Shown piece by piece: positions 1 to 9,200 of a stretch of 64,000 nt of DNA (the first letter of the stretch is position 1; every line of letters starts with the position of its first letter). The translations under genes were made by a program, and so were the position numbers. Origin of the DNA: DASUPK01 sp963795665 (GTDB taxonomy: Bacteria > Actinomycetota > Thermoleophilia > Solirubrobacterales > 70-9); NCBI GenBank assembly GCA_963795665.1, contig CAWCIP010000027.1, positions 228,248 to 292,247 on the forward strand, given 5' to 3'. The notes beneath the pieces were generated by a model. It worked only from the letters and a program-made list of their open reading frames with translations, made no database searches and had not been told where the DNA came from.

Positions 1-6
1 GAAACA

Positions 7-243
7 ATGGTTTTCCAACCGCACGTACAGCACGGCGGTGCGGCAATGGCCGATCTGCTGCCTTTCGGGCCCCAGCAACAGGAGGCGGTCGAGGAAGGAG
101 GTCGGGCCTTGGCCGCCGGTCGGGAGCCGGACGCCCTTGCGCCGCGGTTCCTGATCAGCGCAGCCCGGCATGCAATCGATCGACGGCTCGCCGAGCCGCA
201 GCACATCACGGACATGTTCTACACCGCACTTGGGAGGCGATGA
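7..243 (+). CDS. Hypothetical protein, possibly 3' end of a gene cut by the window edge
   Basis: A 78-codon open frame begins at ATG 7, but no stop lies between it and the window edge, so it may be the C-terminal part of a longer gene. The protein is acidic to neutral with no recognisable domain, signal peptide or membrane segment. Its TGA stop overlaps the ATG of the next gene (ATGA at 240-243), which suggests translational coupling and membership in the same operon. Function unknown. Confidence 0.5.
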   Translation: MVFQPHVQHGGAAMADLLPFGPQQQEAVEEGGRALAAGREPDALAPRFLISAARHAIDRRLAEPQHITDMFYTALGRR

Positions 244-1061
244 TGTCGAAGGCTGGATGGCTGGAACAAAACTCAGAGAGCAGGGACGGTGCTGAAAAGC
301 CGCCGGAAGGGCCCGTCTCGAGGGCAAAGACAAAACCGGGTGCGGAAGATGCCAGCCGCAGTGACAACCCGAGATGGGAGGGCTGCAGATACGATCACGT
401 TGCCCTCGAGGCGTCGGTCAATAAGCAACTGTCCCAGCTCGAGACGAATATCCACGGTACGCTCACCCTTGCCCAGGATACCTTGAAGAACAGCATTGAT
501 TCCGTGGCCGGGACAGAGGACGCCCTGAGAAACACAGTAAATGCCCTGGCCAAAGAATTCCGGCAAGAAGCCAGTGCAAGCGAGAAGCGCCTGATGGACC
601 AAATGGCTTTCTGGGCTGCGGCTTTTAGCGAGTTGATCACCACGCTGATTGCCGCGACCGAGAAGGGTATTGGCCACACCCTCGAAATGGCCAGTGACAA
701 GACCCGATCACCCTACGCCACCGCGGGATCACAAAGTCAAGGGCGTGCCCCCACCCAGGCTGCCGACACCTCATCCACCATAGACGAGGTGCAGGACGCC
801 GTCAGGCGTGCACACAACGCCAAACCGGCTAAGCGCGCTCGAATATTGAGTGAAGCCATTCGGATGGTGGAACCGCTCACCAAGGGTGTTCTCGGTGATT
901 CCGATAAGGTCCGGGCTCGGGTGATCGCGCAGGAATTGCGATACCTGCACCGCCTTTATCCAAAGGACTATGCCGAGGCAAGCGCCCTCGCTCGACACAC
1001 TAACTCTTCGGCTGAGGGGAGCCACCGCCATGGCGTTCCGTCTGAACCGTCAGGCTACTGA
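240..1061 (+). CDS. Hypothetical protein with a long helical (coiled-coil-like) centre
   Basis: A protein of 273 residues (272 if ATG 243 is used). Residues about 60-150 form a charged, heptad-like helical stretch beginning around ASVNKQLSQLETNI, and the C-terminal third (from about residue 180) looks like a separate small helical domain. No signal peptide or transmembrane segment is visible. It is coupled by ATGA to the gene upstream, and its 3' end overlaps the next gene by 32 bp, so the five genes up to about 5.6 kb look like one transcription unit. I do not recognise the family. Base composition is slightly less GC-rich than the genes that follow. Confidence 0.6.
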   Translation: MMSKAGWLEQNSESRDGAEKPPEGPVSRAKTKPGAEDASRSDNPRWEGCRYDHVALEASVNKQLSQLETNIHGTLTLAQDTLKNSIDSVAGTEDALRNTVNALAKEFRQEASASEKRLMDQMAFWAAAFSELITTLIAATEKGIGHTLEMASDKTRSPYATAGSQSQGRAPTQAADTSSTIDEVQDAVRRAHNAKPAKRARILSEAIRMVEPLTKGVLGDSDKVRARVIAQELRYLHRLYPKDYAEASALARHTNSSAEGSHRHGVPSEPSGY

Positions 1062-2202
1062 CAACACAGTGACACGGGAGCTGTCGATCCAGGCGCTACC
1101 CGAGCCTCCGGCGGTGCCTGACGCAGCGGCGGCTCGTATCGACTCGCTCGCTAGGATGGTCACCGGCGGTCAGCCGGTGCTCGACGCCCCGACACGGGGA
1201 GCCCGCTCGGCCGTGGACAGGGCATTCGCCCGGGCCCTAAGCCGGCCTGCGGTCGATGCTCCACCGGCTCTGACGCGATCGGCGAGCAGGCGACTCGCTA
1301 GTTCCGCGGCCACCTTCGGACCGCCGGATCGCACCCTGACTGTACGGCGCGTCAACGTGATCCCTGATCCGGCGCAAGCCGTGCTGATCGACACGTCCGG
1401 GGCGGCCATCGCCCGAGCCCTGTCGGTTCTGGGCGAGCTGCAGGTTGCACCCGGTCCGAATCAGCGCGAGATCGCCGCCATCGCGGCATCAATCACGCAG
1501 ACCCTTGAGGATCTGCGGGCCGAGCTTGGTCGAGACGACGGTCCCCGCGAGCCATATGTGGACGACCTGCTGCGCCGCCTCGGCACTCCCGACTTACAGC
1601 AGGGGGCGTCCATCGAAGATCTCAACACGTTGCTTGTATCGACCGTCGGACCGAACAGGGTTCCCCCTGACGGGGATATGCGGCAGCACACGGCGGTTCA
1701 GGTACTGCGCGGGATCGTGGGCGAGTTGTGGCAGGCGTGGAACCGCTACCGTGCCGATCGCAACCCGGCGGAAGGTACGACTCAGGCGCTAGCCCAGAAC
1801 ATCCGTCGTGCAAGCGTCCTCCTACGGATCATCGCCGACCGCCAGCAGGAATTGCGGCAGGCGTTCGAGGCGATCGATCTCACGGAGGCCGACCTCTCCG
1901 CGTTCCGTCTGGAAGCACCTGCCTTCATCAACGGGGAACCCGGAACCACCGTCGCCGATCTAATGCAGATGATCTCGAGTTTTGGGACCGTGCGTGGGCC
2001 GCGGCTCCTCGAGCGAGGTGATCAGACGGGACTGGGAGACGCTCAGGACGAGGCCGACGCCGTGTTCGCGTGGACCGATCAGGCGCTGTTCGACATCCGC
2101 ACCGCTGTACCGGGTTCGGCGTTCCACCCGCTGTTCGACCACCGGGTCGACCGTCCACTGTTCAATCTGCACACCCGACTCCACAACCTCGCATCTCTTT
2201 GA
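1030..2202 (+). CDS. Hypothetical protein, 390 aa
   Basis: The frame is open from 970, but ATG 1030 is preferred because a purine-rich GAGGGGAG lies just upstream and the protein MAFRLNRQATDNTV starts cleanly there. It is rich in Ala, Arg and Asp, predicted largely helical, with no signal peptide, membrane segment or known motif. It overlaps the upstream gene by 32 bp and is followed 18 bp later by another unknown gene. The position inside a tight operon ending in a HET-C/peptidoglycan-binding fusion suggests a shared process, but no function can be assigned. Confidence 0.6.
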   Translation: MAFRLNRQATDNTVTRELSIQALPEPPAVPDAAAARIDSLARMVTGGQPVLDAPTRGARSAVDRAFARALSRPAVDAPPALTRSASRRLASSAATFGPPDRTLTVRRVNVIPDPAQAVLIDTSGAAIARALSVLGELQVAPGPNQREIAAIAASITQTLEDLRAELGRDDGPREPYVDDLLRRLGTPDLQQGASIEDLNTLLVSTVGPNRVPPDGDMRQHTAVQVLRGIVGELWQAWNRYRADRNPAEGTTQALAQNIRRASVLLRIIADRQQELRQAFEAIDLTEADLSAFRLEAPAFINGEPGTTVADLMQMISSFGTVRGPRLLERGDQTGLGDAQDEADAVFAWTDQALFDIRTAVPGSAFHPLFDHRVDRPLFNLHTRLHNLASL

Positions 2203-2220
2203 CCCGCACCGGAGGGCACC

Positions 2221-3357
2221 GTGCCAACAGCGAGCAACCATGACCAGAGCCACGACGAACAGGCTCGGCTCTTGGACCAGGTCCTGAACGATCTCGACCC
2301 CGAGGTGCTCTCCGACCCTGACGTACCCGACATGCTGTTGCACAGGGTCAACAATTCCACCGGTGCTCCTGCAGGAGACAGCGATTCGGTGGGTCCAGAC
2401 GGCGGTATCGCCGACCTCATGGGCCTTACCGGCGAGGCGCCGACCGACTTGGGTGACACCGCCATCTCGCCCGGCGTGCAAGCGTACGACGACACGCTGT
2501 CCAGCGAGCGGATTCACTCGTCGGCCGATCTTTACTACTTGTGCCTGCACGAGCAACTCGGGGTCTTCGAGGTCGTATGGAAGCTGCAGGAGCTGTTCCA
2601 AGCGGGAAGCCTGCGCATCTCGCACGGGCCGGGCGCGTTTGGCCTGTACCGGTTCGACAAGCACAGCGCCCTGCGCTACCGCCGGGCCGACCGCCTGCGC
2701 GCCTACCGACGGGTTCTCGGCTCCGGCCCGGATACGGCCGGTACGAACTCGCGACCCAACGAAAGTTTCCGCCGGCTGATGCGGAACTTCATCACCGAGG
2801 TCGCGAAATTCTGGCGGGACAAGCGGGTCTCGACAGTCATCCGGGATCGGGCGTCTGACCCCAGCTTCGGGTCGATTGCCAGCGTCCGCCGGTCGGGTTT
2901 GGACCTGCGTACCAACGTCAAGAACAGCTCGTACGGCTTCGTGAACGTGCTGCGCATCGAAACCAGTCAGGCGTTGGCCGAGGCGTTCAAGATTCTCGGC
3001 GCCGAGGACGTCCGCGCCCAGTTCGGCGCGGAAACAGCTTGGGACACCATCGAACTGGTCATGTGGCAGTATTTCCATCGCACCGTTGCAGCCAGCACGA
3101 TGAACCGGATGGCCACCACCGGCCGGGACGTCCTGCGATGGCTCGCGCAACCCCATATCCTGCGCGTCGACCGCCACGGATTCGAGGCAGCTCTGTACGC
3201 GATAGCGGACGAAGCAGAGGAGTGGATCTCCAGCCGGGCCGGTCTGCAGACGTCTCGCCCGACCCCGCCGCCCCGACACATCTACGTCAACGGCGCGTCA
3301 CCGGCCGGTCCTCGCGCGGCCGCTAGCACCCGGCTGCCTATGCGCACCGTCGGCTAG
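2221..3357 (+). CDS. Hypothetical protein, 378 aa
   Basis: It starts at GTG 2221 after GGAGGGC. The first 100 residues are acidic and low in complexity (many Asp, Pro and Gly); from about residue 100 the protein becomes a folded, Arg- and aromatic-rich domain (SSADLYYLCLHEQLGVFEV onwards). The tail after residue 345 is again Pro/Arg-rich and probably disordered. No known catalytic motif is seen. It lies 18 bp after the previous gene and 10 bp before the HET-C fusion gene, so it is almost certainly co-transcribed with them. Unknown family. Confidence 0.6.
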   Translation: MPTASNHDQSHDEQARLLDQVLNDLDPEVLSDPDVPDMLLHRVNNSTGAPAGDSDSVGPDGGIADLMGLTGEAPTDLGDTAISPGVQAYDDTLSSERIHSSADLYYLCLHEQLGVFEVVWKLQELFQAGSLRISHGPGAFGLYRFDKHSALRYRRADRLRAYRRVLGSGPDTAGTNSRPNESFRRLMRNFITEVAKFWRDKRVSTVIRDRASDPSFGSIASVRRSGLDLRTNVKNSSYGFVNVLRIETSQALAEAFKILGAEDVRAQFGAETAWDTIELVMWQYFHRTVAASTMNRMATTGRDVLRWLAQPHILRVDRHGFEAALYAIADEAEEWISSRAGLQTSRPTPPPRHIYVNGASPAGPRAAASTRLPMRTVG

Positions 3358-3367
3358 GCGTGCCGCG

Positions 3368-5572
3368 ATGTCCTTCATTCACGAACTGTCCGTTCTTGAG
3401 TCACCGCCTGGCAGCCACCAGCCATCAGGCAGCACCGGACACGACCTGATCGCCCCGGCCCCGCTGGCCTACCCAGGGGCGTCCGCCGGCCGGGCGGACC
3501 CGTTCAACGCCGGGCCGCTCGGCCACCAAGGGATTGAGACCGCTGCCCTGGGAGAAGCTCTCGGTGTCAACGAGGCCACCGCCAGCCAGGTGTACTTCGG
3601 CAATTGGCAACGGGACGTCAATCAATTCTTAGCGCCGGCCCTCGTTGGTGCGCTCGGCGATAACGGCCCGCGAGTCGCCCAGTTGATCTTCGAAATTCTG
3701 GACGTGCATGCCGAGGCCGAATTCGGGATGCGCCTCGACAGGACACGCCTTGGTACCTACCGCTGGGAGGAGCACCTGGACAATCCGCGCGGTTACGGGG
3801 TCGCGCTGGATCCTGTGACCTACCGACCGGTGCCACGACCCACCCTCGTCCAGGCGCCCGAACAGACCGGCCATCGGCTCGCCATGTGGCGGGAGGACCG
3901 CCAGTCCGGGCTACCCGGCTACTACCTGGTCGCCCGCGGGTACGCAACGGGCCAACTTGCCAACGCCGCCAGGCTCGGCCCGACCCCGGCCGGTCTGGAG
4001 CATGTCGGCAACGCGCTGCACGTGATCGAGGATCATTTCGCTCATTCGAACTTCGTCGAGCTTGCCCTCAACCTGGCGGGATCACGAGAAGACCCGATGA
4101 CAGGTACCGTCGCTGGTGGGGGCTTGATTCTTGACGTCCGGGGTCGACCCCGGCTGACCACGGGTGTTTTCATGCTTGAGGACACGGCGCACACCGCGTC
4201 GAAGTTCCTCCTGGAGCAGATCGAACGGCGCGACGGGCCGCCCGCGGGGCCGCAGGACGCAGTCCTCCGGGTCATGGTGCGCCGGGTCTTGGGGGAGGCG
4301 GCGCTCCGCGTATACAACGCCATCATCCCGCGATGGCGAGCTCTCATGACGTCTGTCGGGGTCACGCAGATCGAGGAGACCTTCGAAAGGGAGTTGATGC
4401 AGCCCCTTCGCAGGCGGCTCGGCGAATTGCTGCGCCCGCTGCTGGAGATTCAGGCGTCCGCCACCACGGGCCGCCGCGAGTTCGACGGATTTCATCGGGG
4501 CAAGCTGACGCGCATCATTGAGAACTCTCATGGTCAGCTGTCGAAGGACGACGCAGGACGGACGCACCACACGCTTGCTCGCAACCTGGCGATCCTTGCC
4601 GTGCGGGATGTCTGGCGCGTAACCCGGCCCACGTTGGAGCAACGCACGACCGTCCCGGCGGTGACCGGGGTCGTCGCGAAGTACCTGGCACATCCCGCAG
4701 ACAATTTCTGGTGGAGGGAGACAATTCGCCATGCTGCGCCACCATCGGCGCCGCGGCGTCCGCGTCATGCCACGCCGGCCCCTCGGCCGGCGCCGTCACG
4801 GTCGCGGGGCGGAGACCACGTCAAACCCGACCCGTGCTCCGACCCGAACCTGAATTGCGCGAAGAACCCGCAGCCGGGTGCGCTTGCACTGCGGGAGTAC
4901 TGCCTGCGTCGATGGCCCACCCTCGAATCAGATGTGATTGGAGGCATCCTTTGCTGCCGAAGGATCGCCGGCACTGACAGACCGTCGTTGCACGGCGAAG
5001 GCCGAGCGGTAGACCTAATGGTGCCCTCGCCGGCAGCCCCAGTCGGCGACGAGGTGGCGAACTTCGTTTACACGTACGCAGCCGCGATCGGAGTGCAGGA
5101 GCTGATCTGGAACCGGAAAATCTGGACGGCGCAGAGGGGCGCCGAGGGCTGGCGTGTCTATCCAGGAGCAAACCCTCATACCGATCACGTCCACGTCGGA
5201 CTTCTCTGGCGGACTGCTGCCGGCCCACGAGCGTTGACTGTGGACACGCTGACCCGCCTTGAGCCGGTCCCGCCAGGACAGCACGGTGCGCCAACGCCCA
5301 CCCGGCCTGCACCCCCGCCCAGTGCCGGGAAACCTCCGACCGGACTACCGCCGACCGTCAAACGGGGGTCCAGAGGCCCGGTCGTAGTGGATCTGCAGCA
5401 ACGGCTGAACCGATGGGCCGCCGCTCAGAGACGCCCGAAACGCCTCAAAGTTGACGGGATCCTCGGCCCGCGAACCGATGCCGCGGTACGCGCGTTCCAG
5501 CGTGCGACGCTGCTGGCCGCGGACGGCGTCGTTGGCCCCAAGACCTGGACCGCCCTCGCGCAGTGGCAATGA
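3368..5572 (+). CDS. HET-C-like protein fused to M15-type peptidase-like and peptidoglycan-binding domains
   Basis: A 734-residue, three-part protein. Residues about 60-450 resemble the HET-C family: QVYFGNWQRD at about 74-83 and VIEDHFAHSNF at about 219-229, a His/Asp pattern that recalls zinc-dependent phospholipase-like helical folds. After a Pro/Arg linker (about 455-480), residues about 485-615 carry SLHGEGRAVDLM (about 539-550) and HTDHVHVGL (about 604-612), the His-x-x-Gly-x-x-x-Asp and His-x-x-His spacing of zinc D-Ala-D-Ala carboxypeptidase-like (M15/extensin-like) domains. Residues about 661-733 are a typical peptidoglycan-binding domain 1 (VVVDLQQRLNRW, KVDGILGPRT, VVGPKTWTAL). No signal peptide is obvious, so export, if any, needs a dedicated route or lysis. 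Domain recognition is from motifs; the combined role (cell-wall-targeted effector or toxin) is inference. Confidence 0.7.
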   Translation: MSFIHELSVLESPPGSHQPSGSTGHDLIAPAPLAYPGASAGRADPFNAGPLGHQGIETAALGEALGVNEATASQVYFGNWQRDVNQFLAPALVGALGDNGPRVAQLIFEILDVHAEAEFGMRLDRTRLGTYRWEEHLDNPRGYGVALDPVTYRPVPRPTLVQAPEQTGHRLAMWREDRQSGLPGYYLVARGYATGQLANAARLGPTPAGLEHVGNALHVIEDHFAHSNFVELALNLAGSREDPMTGTVAGGGLILDVRGRPRLTTGVFMLEDTAHTASKFLLEQIERRDGPPAGPQDAVLRVMVRRVLGEAALRVYNAIIPRWRALMTSVGVTQIEETFERELMQPLRRRLGELLRPLLEIQASATTGRREFDGFHRGKLTRIIENSHGQLSKDDAGRTHHTLARNLAILAVRDVWRVTRPTLEQRTTVPAVTGVVAKYLAHPADNFWWRETIRHAAPPSAPRRPRHATPAPRPAPSRSRGGDHVKPDPCSDPNLNCAKNPQPGALALREYCLRRWPTLESDVIGGILCCRRIAGTDRPSLHGEGRAVDLMVPSPAAPVGDEVANFVYTYAAAIGVQELIWNRKIWTAQRGAEGWRVYPGANPHTDHVHVGLLWRTAAGPRALTVDTLTRLEPVPPGQHGAPTPTRPAPPPSAGKPPTGLPPTVKRGSRGPVVVDLQQRLNRWAAAQRRPKRLKVDGILGPRTDAAVRAFQRATLLAADGVVGPKTWTALAQWQ

Positions 5573-5591
5573 GCGGCGATCATCGACGGCC

Positions 5592-6371
5592 ATGATCATC
5601 GACTGCCACTGCCATGCGGGCATCGGGGACACTGGATTCAACGGACCCTGGGATACCGATGCGCGGCTGGATCGGTACCTGGTCCGTGCCCGGCGCGCCG
5701 GCATCGACCGCACCGTGGTGTTTCCCGTATTCAACAATGACTACGCGGCCGCTAATGCCCGCCTGGCGAAGATCATCGATGGTTTCCAGCCGCGACTGAT
5801 TGGCTTTGCTGCTGTCAACCCAGGGCGGGACGCGGGACGGGTCGCGGCGGTGGTCGAGTCCGCGGTGCACAACGGCCTGCGAGGCATCAAGGTGCATGGT
5901 CATGACTCGCCTCTCAGTCGCGAGGTGTGCGACGCCGCCCGCCGGTTCAATCTCCCGGTGCTGGTTGACGTAGTAAGGCGCCCCGTGGTCGTCGAGATGG
6001 CCGCGAGCCAGTTTCCTGACGTCCCGTTCATCGTCAGCCACCTGGGTGGGTTCGCCGACGACTGGATGACCGGACTTTCGGTAATCGACCAGATGTGCCG
6101 GTACCCCAACGTTTTCGCGGACACCAGCGGGGTTCGCTATTTCGACCTGCTCGTCGAGGCAGTCCGGCGGGCGGGGCCGGGCAAGCTGCTCTTCGGCACT
6201 GACGGCCCTCAGCTCCACCCCGGTGTAGAACTAGCGAAGGTACGGGCCCTGGACCTTCCCGGCGCCGCCGAGGCGGACGTGGTCGGCGGGAACCTGCTCC
6301 GAATCCTTCGCAGTCGATGGTCCGAAGGTCGGTCCAAAGCAAATTGGCGGGTGAAACATATGCAGCGATGA
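5592..6371 (+). CDS. Amidohydrolase family (amidohydrolase-2 type) protein
   Basis: The frame is open from 5451, but ATG 5592 gives the canonical start MIIDCHCHAGIGDTG, with the metal-binding His-x-His on the first strand of the TIM barrel. Further barrel motifs are GIKVHGHD, IVSHLGG and a late LLFGTDGPQ, which supplies the catalytic Asp. At 259 residues it is typical in length for the uronate isomerase/ACMS decarboxylase-like branch, whose members hydrolyse or decarboxylate small aromatic or cyclic acids. It starts 19 bp after the HET-C fusion gene and may belong to that operon. Substrate cannot be inferred. Confidence 0.8.
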   Translation: MIIDCHCHAGIGDTGFNGPWDTDARLDRYLVRARRAGIDRTVVFPVFNNDYAAANARLAKIIDGFQPRLIGFAAVNPGRDAGRVAAVVESAVHNGLRGIKVHGHDSPLSREVCDAARRFNLPVLVDVVRRPVVVEMAASQFPDVPFIVSHLGGFADDWMTGLSVIDQMCRYPNVFADTSGVRYFDLLVEAVRRAGPGKLLFGTDGPQLHPGVELAKVRALDLPGAAEADVVGGNLLRILRSRWSEGRSKANWRVKHMQR

Positions 6372-6658
6372 CTTCGCAAGTATCCGGATATGCAGGCGGA
6401 TGGTCGGGGTCACCCACGACGATCATCGCAACGTCATGGTCCGACGCTTCTCCTTCCTGGGAACGTTGACCTCCGCAATCCAGCGGTTCAGGCCCCGTTC
6501 TGGTCGGGTTTCGATGGATTCATCGGCTGGACAGCTGCATAGTCGACTGGTCGCCCTCTTCCCGGGTCACCGATTGTTACCGCAATTGGGCTGGCTTATT
6601 TTGGGTGGGCGGCGCGACCCTCGGGTGTACGGGTCAGGCGAAAGGGTGGGGGCTGGGC

Positions 6659-7603
6659 ATGGTTGTGGTGGGTACGTGGAACCTGGAGAACCTGTACCGG
6701 CCTGGCGGTCGGTTCGGGCCGAAGGACCAGGCGGTCTACGACGCGAAGTTGACGACTCTGGCGGCGACGATCACTGCCGCGGCACCGGACGTGCTGGCTG
6801 TGCAGGAGGTGGGGGAACCCGCTGCTCTGGATGACTTGGTCGCCCGCTTGCCCGGTGCGTGGACCGTCACCCTGTCCAACCATCCCGACGCCCGGGGGAT
6901 CCGGGTCGGCTTCCTCAGCCGCACTGCACCGACGGGCAGCTTCGAGGCGGTCGACTTCCCGCCACCCCTGCGGCCGGTGCAGGTCGGCGACAACGCTGCT
7001 GACGTCGCCACCGGAATGGGCCGCGGCGCCCTGCACATCCACTTCAATGATCTGGGCGGCGCCGGATGGGACCTGTTGACGTTGCACCTGAAGTCCAAGC
7101 TGCTGTCCTTTCCCGGTGGCCGGTTCAACCCGGTCGATGAGGACGAGCGTGCCCGCTTCGCCGCCTACGCCTTGTACCGGCGGGCCGCCGAGGCCGCGAC
7201 CGTTCGGGTCGCCGCTACCCGCATCCTGGGTGGCCACGGGCAGGACCGGCGGCTGGTGGTGTTGGGTGACTTGAACGACACCGAGCAGGCCGCCACCACG
7301 CAGCTGCTGTACGGGCCGCCGGGGTCGCAGTACGAAACCGGGGGATTCGCCCGACCCGATCGCGGCGACGGGCAACGGCTGTGGAACCTGGCTCCGCAGA
7401 TCCCTGCTGAGCGCCGCTATTCCCGCATCTTTGAGGGACAGCGGGAGCTCATTGACCACATCCTGATCAGCCACGCCCTTCTGAACCGACTGGAGTCGGT
7501 GGACACCAGACCGAACCAGGTCGCCAGTATCACCGCCAACCCCGCGACGCGACAGAACGCACCCGCCTCCGATCACGCGCCCGTGTTCGCCCAGTTCAAC
7601 TGA
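6659..7603 (+). CDS. Endonuclease/exonuclease/phosphatase (EEP) family protein
   Basis: Start ATG 6659 (MVVVGTWNLENLYRP) is chosen because the EEP fold begins with exactly this strand and a GGGTGGGGG sequence lies upstream; an upstream GTG frame adds only unstructured residues. Motifs in order: TWNLENL (metal-binding Asn and Glu), DVLAVQEVG (catalytic Glu), LTLHLKSKL, VVLGDLNDT (the diagnostic GD-N), and a terminal ASDHAPVFA (catalytic Asp-His). The protein is 314 residues. The family includes DNase I-like nucleases, sphingomyelinases and phosphatases; nothing here separates these. No signal peptide. A 287-bp spacer (6372-6658) without a gene separates it from the amidohydrolase. Confidence 0.8.
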   Translation: MVVVGTWNLENLYRPGGRFGPKDQAVYDAKLTTLAATITAAAPDVLAVQEVGEPAALDDLVARLPGAWTVTLSNHPDARGIRVGFLSRTAPTGSFEAVDFPPPLRPVQVGDNAADVATGMGRGALHIHFNDLGGAGWDLLTLHLKSKLLSFPGGRFNPVDEDERARFAAYALYRRAAEAATVRVAATRILGGHGQDRRLVVLGDLNDTEQAATTQLLYGPPGSQYETGGFARPDRGDGQRLWNLAPQIPAERRYSRIFEGQRELIDHILISHALLNRLESVDTRPNQVASITANPATRQNAPASDHAPVFAQFN

Positions 7604-7747
7604 CATCCCCCGCGTGACTGACCTACACGACAGTCGGCCCGGTCATGCCCTAGAGCCGAACCCACGCCCTCGTGATTGTCCTCGCTGCGAGTAGCCGTGG
7701 GAAACCACGCGGCGAGACTCACCAAAACTGCCCCCGAAACGCTCCCC

Positions 7748-7771
7748 GTGCCTCACGTAGGAATGCCCGCG
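7748..7771 (+). repeat. IS left inverted repeat
   Basis: 24-bp end, a perfect reverse complement of 9078-9101. Outer bases GTGCCTCACG, inner bases ATGCCCGCG. Confidence 0.9.
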
Positions 7772-7813
7772 TAGCGGTGAGCGTGGTAGGGCATGAACAG
7801 CGGGTTGTCGATG

Positions 7814-9066
7814 ATGTCGCGGGCCGAGGTCACCACGAGGTACGCGCGGTCGTTCCGGGCCGCGGACAAGCGGACGAAGGGCCGGATCCTGGACGAGGTG
7901 GTGTCCGTGACCGGCTGGTCCCGGGACAACGCCCGGCGGCGGTTGACCAGCGCGGCGCAGAGCCCGCGCGGGGCTGGGCGCTCGGTCACTCCGCGGCCGC
8001 GGAAGCAGCGGGCGACCAAGTCTCCTATGACGCGTTGAAGGTCCTGCAGCGGGTGTGGGCGGCCTCGGGCGGGCAGTGCGGCAAGTACCTCGCGGCGTCG
8101 ATGCGCACCCAGCTGGACGGCCTAGAACGGCACGGCGAACTCGTCGATGGCGTCGGCCGGTACAGCATGGCGGTGCGCGCCGAGTTGCTCGCGATGTCGG
8201 CCGCGTCGATCGACCGCTACCTGCGATCGGCGAAGGCCACCGACCAGATCAGGGGTGTCTCGACCACGAAACCCTCGCCGCTGCTGCGGTCTTCGATCAA
8301 AATCCGCAGGGCCGGTGATGAGGTGGAGGCCGAGCCGGGGTTCTTCGAGGGCGACACCGTCGCGCACTGCGGCCCGACTCTCAAGGGCGAGTTCGCCCGG
8401 ACCCTGAACCTGACCTGCGTGCACACCGGGTGGGTCTTCACCCGCACGATGCGCAACAACGCGCACGTCCACGTCCTGGCCGCTCTGCAGGCGGGCGTGC
8501 AGGAGATCCCCTTCACCATCACAGGTTTGGATTTCGACAACGGCACCGAGTTCCTCAACAAGGCCGTCATCGCCTGGGCCGGTGGGCGGGACATCTACTT
8601 CACCCGCTCCCGGCCCTACAAGAAGAACGACCAGGCCACGATCGAGTCCAAGAACAATCACCTGGTCCGCAAGTACGGCTTCTACTACCGCTATGACACC
8701 AGCGAGGAACGTCACGCGCTGAACCGGCTCTGGAAGCTGGTCAACGACCGGTTCAACTACCTCACCCCGACCAAGAAACCGGTCGGCTGGGGCCAGGACA
8801 AGGCCGGCCGCCGCAAGCGTCTGTACGACAAGCCACGAACGCCGCTGGACCGCCTCCTCACCGCAGGGACTCTCGCCCCCGCCCAGGAACGCCAGCTGAT
8901 CACCTACCGCGACCAACTCAACCCCGCAGCGATCGCCCGAGACATCGCCGACATCCAGGCAGTGCTACTCACACTCGCCAAGGACAAGACCGATCAGCTC
9001 TACCTCGCCACCATCCCGACCGCCCTACCCAACGTCCGCAAAGGCATCCGGATCAAGGCCAGCTGA
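7814..9066 (+). pseudogene. IS transposase (DDE/rve core), frameshifted
   Basis: The N-terminal part is read from ATG 7814 (MSRAEVTTRYARSFRAAD, a helix-turn-helix-type start) to about 8020, and the catalytic part in another frame from about 8022 (SYDALKVLQRVWAASGGQCG) to 9066. The junction is at AAGTCTCCTATGAC near 8019-8031; one missing base there would restore a single frame. The catalytic core shows Asp in FFEGDTVAHCG, Asp in GLDFDNGTEF and Glu in NDQATIESKNN, the expected DDE triad. Either the IS copy is dead, a single base was lost in sequencing, or a programmed frameshift joins the frames; no slippery heptamer is obvious, so the last is least likely. Confidence 0.85.
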
Positions 9067-9077
9067 CCCCCCACACT

Positions 9078-9101
9078 CGCGGGCATTCCTACGTGAGGCA
9101 C
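9078..9101 (-). repeat. IS right inverted repeat
   Basis: 24-bp end, a perfect reverse complement of 7748-7771. It ends 12 bp after the transposase stop codon. Confidence 0.9.
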
Positions 9102-9111
9102 CGATCAACCT

Positions 9112-9135
9112 TCGCGGGCATCTTGACGTGAGGCA
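9112..9135 (-). repeat. Extra degenerate copy of the IS right end
   Basis: CGCGGGCATCTTGACGTGAG lies 34 bp beyond the true right end in the same orientation and matches it except for a short central block (CTTG in place of TCCT). It may be the terminus of an earlier or related insertion, or a preferred target resembling the IS end. Confidence 0.65.
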
Positions 9136-9200
9136 CCACGCCACGCCGCACTCCGCATCGTGGCGGGTCAGCACTGATTACGACGTCGTAGCCTCCAAAA

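Larger units (their letters stand above)
7748..9101 (+). mobile_element. Complete insertion sequence with 24-bp perfect inverted repeats
   Basis: The element is bounded by 7748-7771 and 9078-9101, which are exact reverse complements over 24 bp (outer end GTGCCTCACGTAGGAATG). It is 1,354 bp long and carries one DDE-type transposase reading frame broken by a frameshift. No convincing target-site duplication is visible in the flanking bases. The transposase belongs to a common actinobacterial rve-core group; I do not assign an IS family name with certainty. Confidence 0.9.

Noticed and set aside
1960..3279. Long open frame on the minus strand (439 codons)
   Set aside because: It lies antisense to two well-formed plus-strand genes with proper starts and spacing; the product is Arg/Gly-rich without any motif, a normal shadow in high-GC DNA.
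6596..7606. 336-codon minus-strand frame antisense to the EEP gene
   Set aside because: The plus strand carries all EEP catalytic motifs; the antisense product shows none.
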